A DNA stretch of 5,566 nt from Methanobacterium sp. (GCA_028700095.1 JAQVTJ010000108.1:1-5566), one strand, 5' to 3'; numbered from the stretch's first letter, positions 1 through 5,566 are shown. The notes: a model not told the origin generated them from the letters alone. Made by a program: numbers and translations.

Positions 1-110
1 TGCACTTCAGCACCTTGAGGGTGTTGAGCTATTAGTATGGATGTTAAAGATATTAAAATACTGATACAAACGATTAAAAGTAGTATTTTAGTTATAAATT
101 GAAGTTTCAT
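1..110 (-). CDS. Start of a small exported or membrane-anchored protein (partial, runs off the left edge)
   Basis: Only the first 36 codons are present. The ATG at 110-108 is preceded by a strong ribosome binding site, AGGAGGA (121-127 on the minus strand), 10 nt upstream, which fixes the start. The peptide begins MKLQF, has one Lys at residue 8, and continues with a hydrophobic stretch of about 20 residues (roughly 9-28, rich in I and L). It then becomes polar (QHPQGAEV). This looks like an uncleaved signal anchor or a signal peptide. It lies on the same strand 135 nt after the ABC ATPase with no oligo-T terminator between them, so it is probably the third gene of that operon. An accessory or substrate-contacting subunit is possible but is inference from position. 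The family cannot be recognised from this fragment. Confidence 0.72.
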   Translation of the reverse strand, partial: MKLQFITKILLLIVCISILISLTSILIAQHPQGAEV

Positions 111-211
111 ATTCTATCAATCCTCCTTTTCTAAATAAATTCAAATATTTTTTTTTAATTTAATCTCCAACGTTTTTTATATTTTTTTTTGGTTTGAGAT
201 TTATTTTGTGT

Positions 212-226
212 ATCTACCTCCTATTC
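212..226 (-). promoter_or_regulatory. Orphan ribosome-binding-site-like sequence
   Basis: On the minus strand this reads AATAGGAGGTAGATA, identical over 15 nt to the region around the ribosome binding site of the DUF4013 gene (3994-4007 and flank, plus strand). Here no ATG, GTG or TTG follows at 5-12 nt. The reading frame at the matching spacing is a short Lys/Arg-rich stretch of 17 codons ending in TAA. It may be the remains of a lost small gene between the ATPase and the leftmost gene, or simply an anti-16S-like sequence without function. Confidence 0.35.
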
Positions 227-245
227 TAGATTTATTTTCTAGATT

Positions 246-908
246 TTATTTTATTTGTCCATCTAGAATATTGATGATATGGTCTGCTTGTTTTGCAATA
301 CTTTTTTCATGTGTTACCATAATTAATGTTGTATTTAAGGTTTTTTGATGATTTTGAAGTAATTTTAATATTATTTCTCCATTTTTAGTGTCAAATGCTC
401 CTGTGGGTTCATCCGCAAGGATTATTTTAGGTTTATTGGCCAGTGCTCGTGCAACTGCTACACGTTGGCGTTCTCCACCAGCTAAAATATTAGGTTTCTT
501 ATCTGCCATATTTTCTAAACCCACAGATTTTAAAAGCTCAAGTGCCCGGATTTTCATTTCACCAGGCTTTAATCCGGTTCCATACATAGGAACCTCTACA
601 TTTTCACGACTTGTCAAAGTAGGTATTAAATTATGAAGCTGAAACACAAAACCTATAGTTTTTCTTCGAAATTCATTTAAATCCTTTAATTTTAAAATAT
701 CCACACCCGATATCATGACATTACCACTATCTGGTGTGTCTAGTGTTCCAATAATATTTAATAATGTAGATTTACCAGATCCGGAGGGACCCATAATAGC
801 AACAAAAGCCCCTTCTCTAATTTGAAGATTAATATCTTTTAAGGCAGCGGTTTTACCATTATCAAAACTCTTAGACACATTTTCAAGGCAGATAATATTA
901 TTACTCAT
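246..908 (-). CDS. ABC transporter ATP-binding protein, MacB/LolD type
   Basis: A 220-residue ATPase, the normal length for a stand-alone MacB/LolD-type nucleotide-binding subunit. It should bind ATP as a dimer on the cytoplasmic face and drive an FtsX-type permease. Visible motifs are Walker A GPSGSGKST (40-48), the Q-loop Gln 90 in FVFQLHN, a signature LAGGERQ (142-148), Walker B IILADEP (162-168) with catalytic Glu 167, a D-loop GAFD (170-173) and the switch His 200 in VTHE. The signature has Ala where LSGGE is usual. The D-loop region reads GAFD instead of the common GNLD. The ATG is supported by GGAGGC 8 nt upstream, and the first 8 nt overlap the end of the permease gene (ATGAGTAA), which indicates translational coupling. 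The gene ends in TAA. Family assignment is firm; the substrate cannot be read from the sequence. Confidence 0.95.
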   Translation of the reverse strand: MSNNIICLENVSKSFDNGKTAALKDINLQIREGAFVAIMGPSGSGKSTLLNIIGTLDTPDSGNVMISGVDILKLKDLNEFRRKTIGFVFQLHNLIPTLTSRENVEVPMYGTGLKPGEMKIRALELLKSVGLENMADKKPNILAGGERQRVAVARALANKPKIILADEPTGAFDTKNGEIILKLLQNHQKTLNTTLIMVTHEKSIAKQADHIINILDGQIK

Positions 909-2054
909 ATTTCAAAGCCTCCGTAGGTTTCAAACGCACAACATACAACACAGGCAATAAAGTACCAATTAATGGTATTACTAAAGAAAGTAGCAAAGTC
1001 ACAACAAGTAAATATATTATTGAGGAGAATTTTATTATTAAAAATGAGAATACTATGGTAGAATCTAGAGTTAGGAAGGTTACTGTTATTATTGAGGCAA
1101 TGATCCAGATTATTATTGTTTGTATGGTTGTTTCCATAAATAACATAGTAATGATACGTTTATTATTCCAACCTAAAGCTTTTAAAGTTCTAAATTCGTT
1201 TTTTCGGTTTTTTACGCTTTTTAAAGTTGTTAATAGCATTAATATGATGCCTATAAATAGCATAATTAGTAGTGTTCGTAATAATGGATGAGATAGGTCA
1301 TTGGATGGTTCATTCCAAATTTTATAATTAGGGTTTGATTGTTTTATGGTATTTTTTACTGGGTCTAATTGGTTAGGATCTGTTTTACATTGATAAAATC
1401 AAATTTTAAATCAGATGAATTATAAATAAGCTCATTAGCCACATTTAAACTAATAATACCTTCATTGGGTATATCGTTTATAATACCTACGACAGTAAAA
1501 GGGGATTTGGATTTTATGGGATATTTATTGAAATTTTCTAATGAAACTTCTTTAGAGGCCATATGTGTAATGGGAATAGTGTCTCCTACATTTAGGTTCA
1601 TATTTTTAGCGAAAGTTTTTGTAATTAATATTTCATGTGTCCCTTCAGTTAGTAATCGGCCTTTTATTAATCTAATATGGCCAACAACTGGCACTCGACT
1701 ATCATTCACTATTTTTTTATTAACCCCATTAAGAACTGCATATTTCAATTTAATAGGGTTTTGAGCCCTAATTAGATATATTGATACCCCAAGTCCTTCA
1801 TTTACTCCAGGTATAGCTTGTATATTGTTAAGTTCAGACATTGAAAATGTATTATGAGAAGAGGTGTTATTAGCCGAAATATGGAAATCCCCGCCTCCAG
1901 TATCTAAACTAAAGGATTGAAATAACTCACCAGATAGTTGTAAAAATATTACAGTAAAACTAACACCAATAATAACAAGTATTAATAAGAAAACTAGAAA
2001 AAGTCTTAATTTCCCTCTAAAGGCATTTTTAATAGCAAAATTGACCAATTTCAT
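901..2054 (-). pseudogene. FtsX-family ABC permease (MacB/LolC-like), interrupted by a 1-nt frameshift
   Basis: The first frame runs from ATG 2054 (AGAGGT 8 nt upstream) to a TAG at 1367-1365. The rest continues in the -1 frame from about 1380 to TAA at 903-901. The switch must lie between an upstream TGA in the second frame (1401-1399) and that TAG. Restoring one base, for example one more A in the A4 run near 1384-1387 or a second G at 1380, gives a continuous protein of 384 residues, a normal family length. Predicted layout: TM1 at 17-38, extracytoplasmic domain about 40-257, then TM2 258-278, TM3 302-329 and TM4 345-373. Family marks include the cytoplasmic stretch FRTLKALGW after TM2 and the C-terminal RLKPTEALKYE. 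It pairs with the overlapping ATPase gene. Likely role is MacB/LolCDE-like lipoprotein or peptide export. As written the product would lack the last three TM segments. Confidence 0.9.
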
Positions 2055-2100
2055 TTTTTTTAACCTCTGCTTATATCATCTTATACCACTTTATTACATC

Positions 2101-2134
2101 ACATATATGGTTATTATTTTGTTTTATTTAAATA
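2101..2134 (-). promoter_or_regulatory. Candidate promoter of the ABC operon
   Basis: On the minus strand upstream of the permease there are two TATA-like sequences: ATATTTAAATA at about 2124-2134 and CATATATG at about 2102-2109. Archaeal initiation about 25 nt downstream would give leaders of roughly 50 nt or 25 nt, both leaving the AGAGGT ribosome binding site intact. The sequence does not decide between them, and AT-rich DNA produces such boxes by chance. Confidence 0.35.
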
Positions 2135-2144
2135 TTACTATAAA

Positions 2145-2255
2145 ATGAAAGATTATAATTTCATAGAACAGCAGCCCATAGGATCAAATAAAGCTTTAAA
2201 AAATATTCATAGCCTAAAAAACAAGTTAAAAAATAAAACGATTTTTTTTATTTGA
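2145..2255 (+). CDS. Candidate 36-residue ORF of unknown function
   Basis: ATG at 2145 opens a 36-codon frame ending in TGA at 2253-2255. The first half has non-trivial coding content (MKDYNFIEQQPIGSNKAL). The second half is a basic Lys/Asn-rich stretch ending IFFI. A T8 run (2256-2263) follows the stop directly, as an archaeal terminator could. There is no Shine-Dalgarno sequence, and the ATG lies only about 15 nt from a TATA-like TTTAAATA, so neither led nor leaderless expression is well supported. The complementary strand is also open over part of this stretch with a hydrophobic shadow peptide. I recognise no family, and it may be chance in AT-rich intergenic DNA. Confidence 0.22.
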   Translation: MKDYNFIEQQPIGSNKALKNIHSLKNKLKNKTIFFI

Positions 2256-2263
2256 TTTTTTTT
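2256..2263 (+). terminator. Oligo-T tract after the 36-codon ORF
   Basis: A run of eight T on the plus strand immediately after the TGA of the small ORF; another T8 lies just inside it (2242-2249). Archaeal RNA polymerase terminates on such tracts without a hairpin. It is meaningful only if a plus-strand transcript exists here. Confidence 0.22.
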
Positions 2264-2283
2264 ATTATAATGGATTAAAGATG

Positions 2284-2457
2284 TTAGGATTTAACATTTC
2301 CCAGAGTATTTAAAAAAAAGAAATATAAAGACCAAACAAGGATTAAATAACTAATTAAGACCCCAAATAGGAAAATAGATTATCCCCGAACCATAAAAAA
2401 AATAATAATCTCCCCATAGATTGTCAGTTCTATATTTTTTCCAATTTTTTGGTTCAT
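2284..2457 (-). pseudogene. Candidate broken small membrane-protein gene
   Basis: From ATG 2457-2455 the frame runs 25 codons (MNQKIGKNIE..., then a hydrophobic stretch to FFMVRG), meets TAA at 2382-2380, and continues open for 31 codons as a strongly hydrophobic stretch (SIFLFGVLISYLILVW...) to TAA at 2286-2284. Read through, it would be a 57-residue protein with a polar N-terminus and one or two TM segments. The neighbouring frame is also open for 43 codons here and is rich in Trp, Tyr and Gly. At this base composition a stop is expected about every 11 codons, so the low stop density suggests coding ancestry. There is no ribosome binding site before the ATG. A TATA-like box lies at 2501-2510. 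The family is unknown, and a chance origin remains possible. Confidence 0.25.
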
Positions 2458-2470
2458 TCTTTTGGGGAAG

Positions 2471-2478
2471 AAAAAAAA
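2471..2478 (-). terminator. Oligo-T terminator candidate for the glycosyltransferase
   Basis: On the minus strand a T8 run followed by CTTCCCC lies about 48 nt after the glycosyltransferase stop codon. This matches the intrinsic oligo-T termination used by archaeal RNA polymerase. Confidence 0.4.
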
Positions 2479-2500
2479 GTTAGGATTGTAATAAATTGAG

Positions 2501-2510
2501 ATATATAAAT
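2501..2510 (-). promoter_or_regulatory. TATA-like box downstream of the glycosyltransferase
   Basis: The minus strand reads ATTTATATAT, a good archaeal TATA match, about 45-55 nt before ATG 2457 of the candidate broken small membrane gene. Initiation near 2478-2480 would give a leader of about 20 nt. It supports that candidate only weakly, because the T8 tract proposed as a terminator lies at the same place. Confidence 0.25.
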
Positions 2511-2525
2511 AGGATGTAGGTGTGT

Positions 2526-3587
2526 TTATTTTGTGTGTTTATGGTTATATATTATTTTTGCAATGTTGTCTGCGGATTTTAGAACTTCTTCTCCATATTT
2601 TATTGCATTATTTTTCATTTGGTCTATGTTGGTAAATGCGTTTTCTAGTATATTTTCCAGATTTTCAAGTTCACTTTCCAGTACTGCTCCTTTAAATACT
2701 GCTGCAAGATTATGGTAACGTCCATATTTTACTCCAAGTAGGGCTACAACTGGTATTCCCCATGTCATGGCTTCATGTATCATCATACCATCATCTGTAA
2801 CCACTGCAATATCAACTATTTTATAAAGATCATTTATCCAGTTAATGTATCCTAGATAGATAAGTTTGTTATTGTCAATTGTGTTATCAAAATATTTGTT
2901 ATAATCTTTTTCAAGTGGTTCACCAACTAATATTATATTTGCTTTTATATTGCTTTTACCAAGTTTTGAAGCTGCAATTGCCATTTTTTCAAATATTGTG
3001 GAACCTGAGGATAGAAGTATGGTTGGTAATTGGGGATTAAATGTTTCGGGCATATTTTTTAATGCATTTTCTTTGTTTCCAATTATTATTTGTGGATCTA
3101 CTGGAGAGTATGCTTTGTTTATATTGTTGTTGTGTTGTTGTGTTTGGTAGAGTGTGGATTCTGGAAGTGCTATTGTGGTGGTTATTTTTGTACAGACTTT
3201 TGCATCAGTTGGTGTGTTTAGAATACCTATGGATGGTATATTTGTAATTTTAGCTGTTAAACATCCTATAACAGCACCTCCTCCTATAACTCCTACTATT
3301 ATGTCTGGTTTGGTTTTTCTAAACAGTTTCATAGCTTCTATTATTGCTTTTATTGTTTTAAATCATGCATTTAAAAGTGTTTTTTGTGTTGCTGCATGTC
3401 CTCCTGCTTGTGGTATGCTGGTTTTATGCCATTTAATTCCCTTTTTTTTAAAAAGTAAACCTGGTGCTGTGTGGTCAAGTGCAAATTCGCTTTGGAAATC
3501 ATATTTTGTTAAAGCTTTTGCAATGTTTAGTGCTATAACAGCATCTCCTCCTATTCCTCTGCCTGTGACTATAAATAATGCCTTCAT
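2526..3587 (-). pseudogene. MurG-like GT-B glycosyltransferase, interrupted by an in-frame TGA
   Basis: The start is ATG 3587-3585, 8 nt after AGGTGA (3596-3601). An in-frame GTG at 3599 overlaps that site and is unlikely. The frame runs to TAA at 2526 (353 residues, close to MurG length), broken only by TGA at codon 75 (3365-3363); the 10 codons before the next Met keep the same frame. The N-terminal Rossmann domain has a glycine loop (VTGRGIGGDA, 8-16) and a second one (GVIGGGAVIG, 99-108) followed by an IPSIG strand. The C-terminal domain has LLSSGS (191-196) and DDGMMIHEAMTWGIPVV (265-281), the expected sugar-nucleotide pocket with Glu 272. Such enzymes move a sugar from a UDP-sugar to an acceptor at the inner membrane face. 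In a pseudomurein methanogen a wall-precursor or lipid-linked acceptor is plausible but is inference. No neighbour names the substrate. Confidence 0.85.
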
Positions 3588-3638
3588 ATTATTTTTCACC
3601 TATTTAATTATAAATTTTAAAAGCTTTTTATTGTAAAA

Positions 3639-3647
3639 ATATATAAG
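3639..3647 (-). promoter_or_regulatory. TATA box of the glycosyltransferase
   Basis: The minus strand reads CTTATATAT here. Initiation about 25 nt downstream (near 3617) would give a leader of about 30 nt containing the AGGTGA site at 3596-3601. Spacing and position fit a standard archaeal promoter. Confidence 0.5.
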
Positions 3648-3875
3648 AATATAACTAATTGAATAGTATATTATAGATATTATTTTTTATGAAAAATAAG
3701 GTTTTACCTAAAATAAAATCTTTTATAACCCATTTTTTGGTATGATCAATTGATTTTCATTGTTTTATATTAAATGTTTTTTTTTATTAAATTAAATTTT
3801 CCATTATCATATATTTTTCATATGTATGGCTCCCAATTTAATGTTTAAATTAAAAAAAATAATAAATCGATTATT

Positions 3876-3908
3876 ATGATGAAGATTTAAAAAAAAATAA
3901 ATCATCAT
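3876..3908. repeat. Imperfect inverted repeat upstream of the DUF4013 gene
   Basis: The left arm ATGATG-aag-ATTT (3876-3888) pairs with the right arm AAATCATCAT (3899-3908) apart from a 3-nt bulge, around a loop that is almost all A. It lies about 40-70 nt before the TATA box at 3949-3957, in the divergent promoter region. It could be an operator or a weak RNA hairpin. The arms are AT-rich and the significance is modest. Confidence 0.3.
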
Positions 3909-3948
3909 TATTAAAAAAAGATAGTGAAGATATAGTGTATGTATAAAG

Positions 3949-3957
3949 TATATAAAT
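3949..3957 (+). promoter_or_regulatory. TATA box of the DUF4013 gene
   Basis: The sequence TATATAAAT, preceded by AAAG, matches an archaeal TATA box with a purine-rich BRE-like flank. Initiation about 25 nt downstream (near 3980) would give a leader of about 30 nt that contains AGGAGGT at 3996-4002. The rest of the 3600-4009 gap is AT-rich and shows no convincing gene. Confidence 0.6.
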
Positions 3958-4009
3958 ACATAATTTTATGTAAATATTAGTGTATGAAAGAAAATAGGAG
4001 GTAGATATT

Positions 4010-4723
4010 ATGAATTTTAGTAATGTGGTGGTAGATTCATTGTATTATCCATTCAATGATTTGAAAAGGTTTTTTATATTGTTAATTCTCTTTTTAACAA
4101 GTTTTTTGTTGGTTCCCATGGTAATAGGGCTTGGTTATATGTGGAGGATCATTGAAAATACTCTAAAAGGAAATGAAAGGCTTCCTGACTTTAGTAATAT
4201 AAATCAATTATTTGTCAATGGTTTAAAAATTTTAGTGGTACAAATTATCTATTCAATTCCTACTTTTCTAGTATTATATTTGTTATCATTGATTATGAAT
4301 ATAAATATAAATTTAGCTGTTTTAACTGAGTTATCTAACAATCCTTCATATGTATTTATTTTAATATTTGTAGGGCTTTTTGTAGGATTTTTTGTAAATA
4401 TTGTTTTGGTGATAGGATTTGGAAATATGGTTCATGAGAACCGTTTGATGGCAGTATTCGATTTTAAAAAAATATTTCAGCTAATAAAAATAATAGGATG
4501 GAAAAATTATTTGATCTATATTATAATCTACACCTTAATTGGGGCTCTGATTATGTTACATTCTTCCCTTACTGCCCTTTTAAATACAAATCCGGGGAAT
4601 ATTGCACTTAGTGTGTTCTTAATTATGAACATAACACAGAATATATGTAAAACATACAGTGCAATCTTTGCAAGTAGGTTCAAAGGTCTGGTTTATCCAA
4701 TAAAAGAAATAGAAACTGTCTAG
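4010..4723 (+). CDS. DUF4013-type multi-pass membrane protein
   Basis: An intact 237-residue gene with AGGAGGT (3996-4002) 7 nt before the ATG and TAG as stop. It shows about five membrane segments: roughly 20-42, 73-96, 113-138, 166-187 and 197-215. Features typical of DUF4013 proteins are the N-terminal DSLYYPFNDLKRFF before TM1, GLGYMWRIIENTLKG...LPDF (40-61) just after TM1, a hydrophilic linker DFKKIFQLIKIIGWKNYL (151-168) before TM4, and a short basic C-terminal tail. The family is abundant in methanogens and its function is not known to me. The gene has its own promoter, is divergent from the glycosyltransferase and converges on the gene at the right edge, so it looks monocistronic. All Trp codons are TGG. 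Family assignment is from motif layout and is fairly firm. Confidence 0.85.
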   Translation: MNFSNVVVDSLYYPFNDLKRFFILLILFLTSFLLVPMVIGLGYMWRIIENTLKGNERLPDFSNINQLFVNGLKILVVQIIYSIPTFLVLYLLSLIMNININLAVLTELSNNPSYVFILIFVGLFVGFFVNIVLVIGFGNMVHENRLMAVFDFKKIFQLIKIIGWKNYLIYIIIYTLIGALIMLHSSLTALLNTNPGNIALSVFLIMNITQNICKTYSAIFASRFKGLVYPIKEIETV

Positions 4724-4804
4724 ATAATATAAAAAAATTAATGTAAAAAAAAAGTTGGGAATCTTAAAAAAAAAGTGATATTTTCGATACAAAATTTATT
4801 TCTA

Positions 4805-4812
4805 TTTTTTTT
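4805..4812 (+). terminator. Oligo-T terminator candidate of the DUF4013 gene
   Basis: A T8 run (TTTCTATTTTTTTTGG context) lies about 80 nt after the stop codon and is the first strong T tract on the coding strand. The leader to it is A-rich without a clear hairpin, as is usual for archaeal termination. Confidence 0.45.
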
Positions 4813-5011
4813 GGATGCTGTTTTGGTGTTGTATGTCTGGTATGGTTATGATTTCTGCTAAAAATATCTAATATAGGTTATTTTTTTGGTTAATTTGTGT
4901 GTATATTTGTGTAAATTTTTTTATTTGAGCCTTGTTTTTATAATTTAAACTATTATTAGAACATATATATTAAAAAATCCAAATAATAAAAGATAAATAG
5001 GTGTAAATCAT

Positions 5012-5029
5012 TGGGAAAAAAAGATCCCA
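5012..5029. repeat. Small hairpin with A/T-only loop, possible terminator of the right-edge gene
   Basis: The arms TGGGA (5012-5016) and TCCCA (5025-5029) enclose an 8-nt loop. Read on the minus strand, it contains T7 (complement of A 5016-5022), so it could end the transcript of the surface protein about 100 nt after its stop. It is short and may be chance. Confidence 0.25.
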
Positions 5030-5057
5030 GATTTTAAATTATTTATCATCAAAAAAG

Positions 5058-5129
5058 ATGGTGGAAATTATTATTGTTAGGAAACATTTTTTTTTGGATG
5101 TTTTTATGGGATTGTTTTTCTTTATTTAA
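5058..5129 (+). CDS. Doubtful 23-residue micro-ORF
   Basis: From ATG 5058 a 23-codon frame (MVEIIIVRKHFFLDVF...) ends in TAA directly against the stop of the opposite gene. The frame is open further upstream to an ATT at 5010-5012, which sits 6 nt after AGGTG (4999-5003). A TATA-like ACATATATATTAAAA lies about 30-40 nt before that. So the promoter, binding site and frame are in order, but a normal start codon is missing at the expected place. The tail is hydrophobic. It may be a decayed small gene or chance. Confidence 0.15.
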   Translation: MVEIIIVRKHFFLDVFMGLFFFI

Positions 5130-5566
5130 TTATGTTAAAAATGTTATTAGATAACCTATAACGCCCAATATAGAATATTTAACAAATTCGTAATAGTTTT
5201 GTAAATAGAAAGATATATCTGATAATATATTGGGTTTTATATTATCATTTTTAATAATAAGGGTTTGTGTAACTTGTTTATAAGTTGTTTCTTTGCCTGG
5301 TTGGAAGGTTAAGGCTAATGTGGCATCAGGATTTAATTCTATGTTAGCACTGGGCATGGGTTTAAATTCAGTAGTGGATACAGTGTCAGTTTTTGCATTT
5401 CTTCCAGCGATTATAGTTGTGTTAATGGGAATGTCTTCGTTTTCACTGCTAATAGTGATAAAACCTATGGTGAAATTTTGTTGTTCATTATTTGAACCCG
5501 CGGTTGATACACCTCATGACCTAGAAGTTATATCACCCACCCATTCATCTCCATTTGTTATACTTA
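5130..5566 (-). pseudogene. C-terminal part of a surface-type protein with membrane anchor, interrupted by an in-frame TGA (partial)
   Basis: The gene enters from the right edge. The first complete codon in view is at 5564, and the frame runs 144 codons to TAA at 5132-5130. One TGA (5516-5514) splits it, with sensible sequence on both sides: GDEWVGDITSRS before, GVSTAGSNNEQQNF after. The body is rich in Thr, Ser, Asn and Asp with alternating hydrophobic residues (FTIGFITIS, LALTFQPG, QTLIIKND), as in beta-sandwich extracellular domains. It ends with a hydrophobic segment (YSILGVIGYLITFLT) that could anchor the C-terminus in the membrane. There is no Shine-Dalgarno sequence before the internal ATG at 5357, so that is not a new start. 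No specific family is recognised; an adhesin-like or S-layer-associated protein is inference. Confidence 0.65.

Larger units (their letters stand above)
4724..5129. other. Long gap between converging genes
   Basis: This is 406 nt between two 3' ends, which is long for such a gap. It contains the T8 tract at 4805-4812, a G/T-rich stretch at 4813-4860 whose composition resembles the coding parts of the minus-strand glycosyltransferase, a TATA-like box at about 4961-4976, a small hairpin at 5012-5029 and a doubtful micro-ORF ending at 5129. No RNA gene or recognisable protein gene is visible. Confidence 0.5.

Noticed and set aside
225..267. Three TCTAGA palindromes within 43 nt after the ATPase
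   Set aside because: TCTAGA also occurs at 1064-1069 and 4719-4724, and the flanks of the three copies do not form a regular repeat. Probably base composition.
388..636. Plus-strand frame opposite the ABC ATPase, and similar frames opposite the permease and glycosyltransferase
   Set aside because: These are antisense shadows of well-supported minus-strand genes, lack ribosome binding sites and show no family motifs.
1365..1367. The TAG ending the first part of the permease as a pyrrolysine codon
   Set aside because: The frame after TAG meets TAA two codons later (TAG ACC CAG TAA), whereas the family sequence continues in the -1 frame. This is a frameshift, not a readable stop.
1378..1388. 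Programmed -1 ribosomal frameshifting at GTAAAACAG
   Set aside because: The shift direction is right and A-site/P-site slippage on the A run is conceivable, but there is no canonical X XXY YYZ heptamer and no stable structure visible downstream. A 1-nt indel in a homopolymer is simpler.
3363..3365. The TGA codon as selenocysteine
   Set aside because: Among methanogens selenocysteine is known from Methanococcales and Methanopyrus, not from the Methanobacteriales this window resembles. The site is not a redox centre in glycosyltransferases and I see no SECIS-like element after the gene.
3689..3790. Plus-strand frame MKNKVLPKIKSF..., interrupted by TGA, in the divergent promoter region
   Set aside because: Only 18 codons before the TGA and 14 after it, with no ribosome binding site. 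The stretch is too short and AT-rich to separate from chance.
4802..4868. Minus-strand frame giving a short peptide tail (FLAEIITIPDIQHQ...) ending in TAG
   Set aside because: About 20 codons between stops with no start codon and no continuation upstream in one frame. It could be a gene remnant but cannot be supported alone.

Overview
The window is very AT-rich. It carries Shine-Dalgarno sites (AGGAGGT, AGGTGA), archaeal-type TATA boxes, oligo-T stretches after genes, and a DUF4013-type membrane protein, a family common in gut methanogens. Together these suggest a methanogenic archaeon of the Methanobacteriales (Methanosphaera- or Methanobrevibacter-like). The assignment rests on composition and gene families only; there is no rRNA or tRNA here.

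Region 1 to 2054 (minus strand) is an operon for a MacB/LolD-type ABC system. It reads FtsX-family permease, then ATPase (8 nt overlap), then the start of a small exported or membrane-anchored protein that runs off the left edge. The permease is full length only if a 1-nt frameshift near 1370-1398 is corrected. Region 2055-2525 is mostly non-coding, with two weak small-ORF candidates, one of them apparently broken. Region 2526-3587 (minus) is a MurG-like GT-B glycosyltransferase interrupted by one in-frame TGA. Region 3600-4009 is a divergent promoter region with a TATA box on each side. Region 4010-4723 (plus) is the intact DUF4013 protein. Region 4724-5129 separates two converging genes and holds a terminator-like T tract and a doubtful micro-ORF. 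Region 5130-5566 (minus) is the C-terminal part of a surface-type protein with a C-terminal membrane anchor, also interrupted by an in-frame TGA.

The theme is the cell envelope: an ABC system, a glycosyltransferase possibly for cell-wall or lipid-linked sugars, a multi-pass membrane protein and an anchored surface protein. The most notable observation is that three of the five substantial genes carry a single disrupting change (one frameshift, two in-frame TGA codons), while the sequence on both sides of each change stays well formed. Recent decay, assembly or sequencing error, or UGA readthrough could each explain this. I see no new defence system, mobile element or CRISPR array.
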